Of a stretch of DNA of 64,000 bases, positions 61,420 through 64,000 are shown piece after piece. Both the position numbers and the translations under genes were made by a program. The notes below the pieces were generated by a model. It worked only from the letters and a program-made list of their open reading frames with translations. It was not told the origin of the DNA and made no database searches. The DNA is taken from positions 1 to 64,000 of the forward strand of contig DASYAV010000003.1 of assembly GCA_036501145.1 (NCBI GenBank), given 5' to 3'. The stretch is from PALSA-505 sp036501145 (GTDB lineage Bacteria > Actinomycetota > Actinomycetes > Streptosporangiales > Streptosporangiaceae). Within the stretch, counting starts at the first letter, position 1. Every line of letters begins with the position of its first letter.

Positions 61420-63168
61420 ATGTCTGCCCCGATCGTTGTTTCTGACCTTTCTTTCGCCTGGCCGGACGGCCGGGCGGTGTTCGACGGTCTCGACCTGGTC
61501 ATCGGGACCGGGCGGACCGGGCTGGTAGGAGCCAACGGCTCCGGTAAGTCCACGCTGCTGCGGCTGGTGGCCGGTGAGCTGACCGCCACTCGCGGCTCGG
61601 CCACCGCGGCCGGGTCGCTGGGCTACCTGCCGCAGGACATCACGCTGCACCGCGGCCGCCGCGTTGACCACGTGCTCGGCATCGCCAGCATCAGGGCCGC
61701 GCTGAGCGCGATCGAGTCCGGGGACACCGCGGTCGAGCACTTCACCACCGTCGGCGACGACTGGGACGCCGAGGCCCGCGCCGTGGCCACCCTGGAGCGG
61801 CTCGGCCTGGGCGACATCACGCTGGACCGCCGGGTGGATGAGCTCTCCGGTGGCGAGTCGGTGCTGCTCGCGCTGGCCGCCCTGCTCATCCGGCGTCCCG
61901 GCGTGCTGCTGCTGGACGAGCCGACGAACAACCTCGACCTGGACGCCCGGCGCCTGCTGTACCAGGCGGTGGACGCATGGCCGGGCGTGCTGGTCGTGGT
62001 CAGCCACGACCGGGACCTGCTCGAGCGGGTGGACACCACGGTGGAGCTGTACCGGGGTGAGGCGCGCAGCTTCGGCGGCAACATCCGCGACTACGAGGCG
62101 ACGCTGGCGGCCGAGCAGGAGACCGCCGAACGGCTCGTCCGGACCGCCGGGTCCGACCTGCGGCGGCAGCGGCGGGAGCTGGCCGAGGCCCGGATCAAGC
62201 TGGACCGCCGGCTCCGGTACGGCCGCAAGATGTGGGACAGCAAGCGCGAGCCCAAGATCATCATGGCCGAGCGCAAGCGGCAGGCCCAGGTGTCTGCGGG
62301 CAAGCACCGCAACCTGCATCTCGACCGCGTGGAGCAGGCGCAGGAACGGCTCGCCACAGTCGAGGAAGCGGTCCGGGACGACGACGAGGTCCGCATCGAC
62401 CTGCCGGCCACCGAGGTCCCGCCGCGCCGGGCGGTGCTGGACGTGGACGCGGTGCGGCTGCGCTGCGGGCTCACCGTCACGCTGCACATCCAGGGGCCGG
62501 AACGGATCGCGCTGGTGGGGCCGAACGGCGCGGGCAAGACCACCCTGCTGCGCACGATCACCGGCGATCTGCCCGCGATGGCCAGCGAGGCCGGCCTGGA
62601 AGGCGAAGGAACGGCCCGCCTGGCACCGGCCGCCACCGGATCACCGGTCCGGCTCGCCGTGCCGGCCCGGCTGCTGCCGCAACGGCTGGACGTGCTGGAT
62701 CCGGCGCTGAGCGTGGCGGGCAACGTCGCCCAGTTCGCCCCGCAGGCCTCGGCCAACGAGATCCGGGCGAACCTGGCGCGGGTGCTTTTCCCCGGCGAAC
62801 GGGCGAGCCAGAGCGTGGCCACACTGTCCGGCGGCGAGCTGTTCCGGGCGACGCTGGCGGCGCTGCTGCTGGCCGAGCCCGCCCCGCAACTGCTGATGCT
62901 GGACGAGCCGACCAACAACCTCGACCTGCCCAGCGTCCGGCAGCTGACCGAAGCGCTGCGCTGCTACCGGGGCGCGCTGCTGGTGGCCAGCCACGACGTG
63001 CCGTTCCTGCGTGACCTCGGGCTCACCCGCTGGCTCCGTCTCGACCCGGGCCAGGACTCGCCGGCCGGCCTGCGGGACCCCGGCTCGCAGGAGCCCGGCC
63101 TGCAGGAGCCCGGCCTGCAGGAGCCCGGCTCGCGGGAGCCCGGCCTGCAGGAGATCGAGCCGATGTAG
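61420..63168 (+). CDS. ABC-F family ATP-binding protein
   Basis: 582 residues with two ABC domains and no membrane segments. First: GANGSGKST, LSGGESVLLALA, LLLDEPTNNLDLDA. Second: GPNGAGKTT, LSGGELFRATLA, LMLDEPTNNLDLPS. The linker (about 245-330) is Arg/Lys/Glu-rich, as in ribosome-acting ABC-F proteins. The Ala/Glu/Pro/Leu-rich C-terminus is made of an octapeptide-like repeat (EPGLQEPGLQEPGSREPGLQ). AGGAG precedes ATG 61420 by six bases. It probably acts on ribosomes, giving translation rescue or antibiotic tolerance; the exact subtype is not clear. Confidence 0.9.
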   Translation: MSAPIVVSDLSFAWPDGRAVFDGLDLVIGTGRTGLVGANGSGKSTLLRLVAGELTATRGSATAAGSLGYLPQDITLHRGRRVDHVLGIASIRAALSAIESGDTAVEHFTTVGDDWDAEARAVATLERLGLGDITLDRRVDELSGGESVLLALAALLIRRPGVLLLDEPTNNLDLDARRLLYQAVDAWPGVLVVVSHDRDLLERVDTTVELYRGEARSFGGNIRDYEATLAAEQETAERLVRTAGSDLRRQRRELAEARIKLDRRLRYGRKMWDSKREPKIIMAERKRQAQVSAGKHRNLHLDRVEQAQERLATVEEAVRDDDEVRIDLPATEVPPRRAVLDVDAVRLRCGLTVTLHIQGPERIALVGPNGAGKTTLLRTITGDLPAMASEAGLEGEGTARLAPAATGSPVRLAVPARLLPQRLDVLDPALSVAGNVAQFAPQASANEIRANLARVLFPGERASQSVATLSGGELFRATLAALLLAEPAPQLLMLDEPTNNLDLPSVRQLTEALRCYRGALLVASHDVPFLRDLGLTRWLRLDPGQDSPAGLRDPGSQEPGLQEPGLQEPGSREPGLQEIEPM

Positions 63169-63186
63169 GTGCCCCGCGGAATACCG

Positions 63187-64000
63187 TCAGGACTTCAGGT
63201 ACCGGACCGCGCCCCAGTAGTCGGTGCCGAACCGGACGGGGGTCAGCCGCACGGGAATGCCCGCGCCGTAGGCCTCGATCATCTTCCCGTTCCCCGCGTA
63301 CATCGCGTCGTGGTAGATCGAGCCGGTGCCGGCGTCGGTCGCGTAGAAGAGGATGTCACCCCGCTGAAGGTTCGCCGTCGTCTGCTGGTCATGGGTGGCG
63401 ACCCGGGTGGCCCCACCGTCGAGAGCCTGCGCGTCCGCGTCCCGGGGAATGGTGATGCCGTAGGCCTCGTAGACGGCGCCAGTGAGCCCGGAACAGTCGA
63501 ACATCCAGCCTGAGCGTCCCGCCCAGATGTAGTCGACGCCGAGGAACTTCTCGGCCGTCCGGACCAGGTCCGCGCCCGTCGGGTTCGGGATCTGGGAGGC
63601 AGAACGGTAGATGGTCGCGTCGGCCGCGCTGAGCCACTTCGGCCCTTCCGCGGGAGTGGCCACCTCGATCGCGTGCGCCGCCGGATCGCGCCGCAGCACC
63701 GGCAGCCGGGTGTTGAAGCTGACCTGCATGAACGGCTGAGTCCGGTGGGCGTCGTTGTAGAGCCAGACCCTCGGTGCGGAGTCCACCTGAGCGAATGGCC
63801 GCTGCTGCTGCCGCGCGTACGACGGGCTCGCGGCGAGCTGGACGGCCGGTATCCAGCCCGGGTAGCCGAGCGGGTTCTTGGGCGTGGGCTGCCCGGGCAC
63901 CGCCACCTCGTCCCAGCTTCCCTGCTTGGCGAAAATGTAGACCGGCCGCCCGTACAGGGCCTGCGTCTGGGTGGCGTTCCTGGTCGTCAGATGGCGCCGC
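63187..64000 (-). CDS. NlpC/P60 (C40) peptidase, N-terminus outside window
   Basis: The frame runs off the right edge; 270 or so residues are visible. An SH3-like region is followed by an NlpC/P60 domain with catalytic Cys in MFDCSGLTGAVYEAYG, His in YHDAMYAGNGKMIEA and the LQRGDILFY segment. It likely cleaves peptidoglycan stem peptides outside the cell. The GTG at 63906 is internal: the upstream codons (for example YGRPVYIFAKQGSWDEV) continue the same domain without a stop. Confidence 0.9.
   Translation of the reverse strand, partial: RRHLTTRNATQTQALYGRPVYIFAKQGSWDEVAVPGQPTPKNPLGYPGWIPAVQLAASPSYARQQQRPFAQVDSAPRVWLYNDAHRTQPFMQVSFNTRLPVLRRDPAAHAIEVATPAEGPKWLSAADATIYRSASQIPNPTGADLVRTAEKFLGVDYIWAGRSGWMFDCSGLTGAVYEAYGITIPRDADAQALDGGATRVATHDQQTTANLQRGDILFYATDAGTGSIYHDAMYAGNGKMIEAYGAGIPVRLTPVRFGTDYWGAVRYLKS

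Overview
The window is high-GC DNA (GC-rich third codon positions almost throughout) from an actinobacterium. Supporting signs are GTG starts, twin-arginine secretion, the TreS-Mak-GlgB set of the GlgE maltosyltransferase pathway, DUF397 / Xre-DUF5753 / HATPase regulatory clusters, a class I lysyl-tRNA synthetase and an HrpA-type helicase. I cannot place it below phylum from sequence alone.

Layout. 0-4.7 kb: end of treS, then mak and glgB (GlgE-pathway alpha-glucan synthesis). 4.8-9.4 kb: an HD-domain (alarmone-hydrolase-like) protein and a tandem pair of Tat-exported purple-acid-phosphatase-like enzymes. 9.4-16.7 kb, minus strand: a tightly overlapped operon with a GntR/UTRA regulator, a two-cluster ferredoxin, an SsuA/TauA-type binding lipoprotein with a NosL-like tail, its permease and ATPase, and an AprA/fumarate-reductase-like flavoprotein ending in HEAT repeats. 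16.8-22.2 kb: cysteine dioxygenase-rhodanese fusion, a sulfite-oxidase-fold molybdoenzyme with its FAD/NAD reductase and a DUF6510 zinc-ribbon protein, and divergently a beta-propeller protein overlapping a MoaD/ThiS-type carrier. Together 9.4-22.2 kb looks like a sulfur-oxidation/organosulfur island; this is the most interesting part of the window.

22.3-29 kb: a two-component system divergent from a membrane protein, DUF4097 lipoprotein and ABC exporter operon, followed by a truncated sigma factor. 29-48 kb: mostly ordinary chromosomal genes (hrpA, small oxidoreductases, hydrolases, a seven-repeat secreted propeller, MFS transporters, class I lysS, a TetR-MFS pair with a conspicuous operator, a Nudix-NYN fusion and sppA). 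48-48.8 kb: a decayed IS605/IS1341-type element carrying an internally deleted tnpB. 48.8-53.1 kb: flavin reductase, DUF574-type methyltransferase and an Xre/DUF397/HATPase regulatory cluster whose two promoters share a TGTG-N3-CACA palindrome. 53.2-59.3 kb: hutI, a deletion-fused MFS/SDR pair, DUF1275 protein, a class C beta-lactamase-like hydrolase and a broken alpha/beta hydrolase. 59.3-64 kb: a gene-poor stretch, a TetR-C-like gene with a small membrane coiled-coil partner, an ABC-F protein with a candidate leader peptide, and a partial NlpC/P60 hydrolase.

A recurring theme is internal deletion: the sigma factor, tnpB, MFS/SDR and alpha/beta hydrolase loci each look like two gene pieces joined, and the histidine kinase has a frameshifted C-terminus. 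These are either true decay or assembly collapses.
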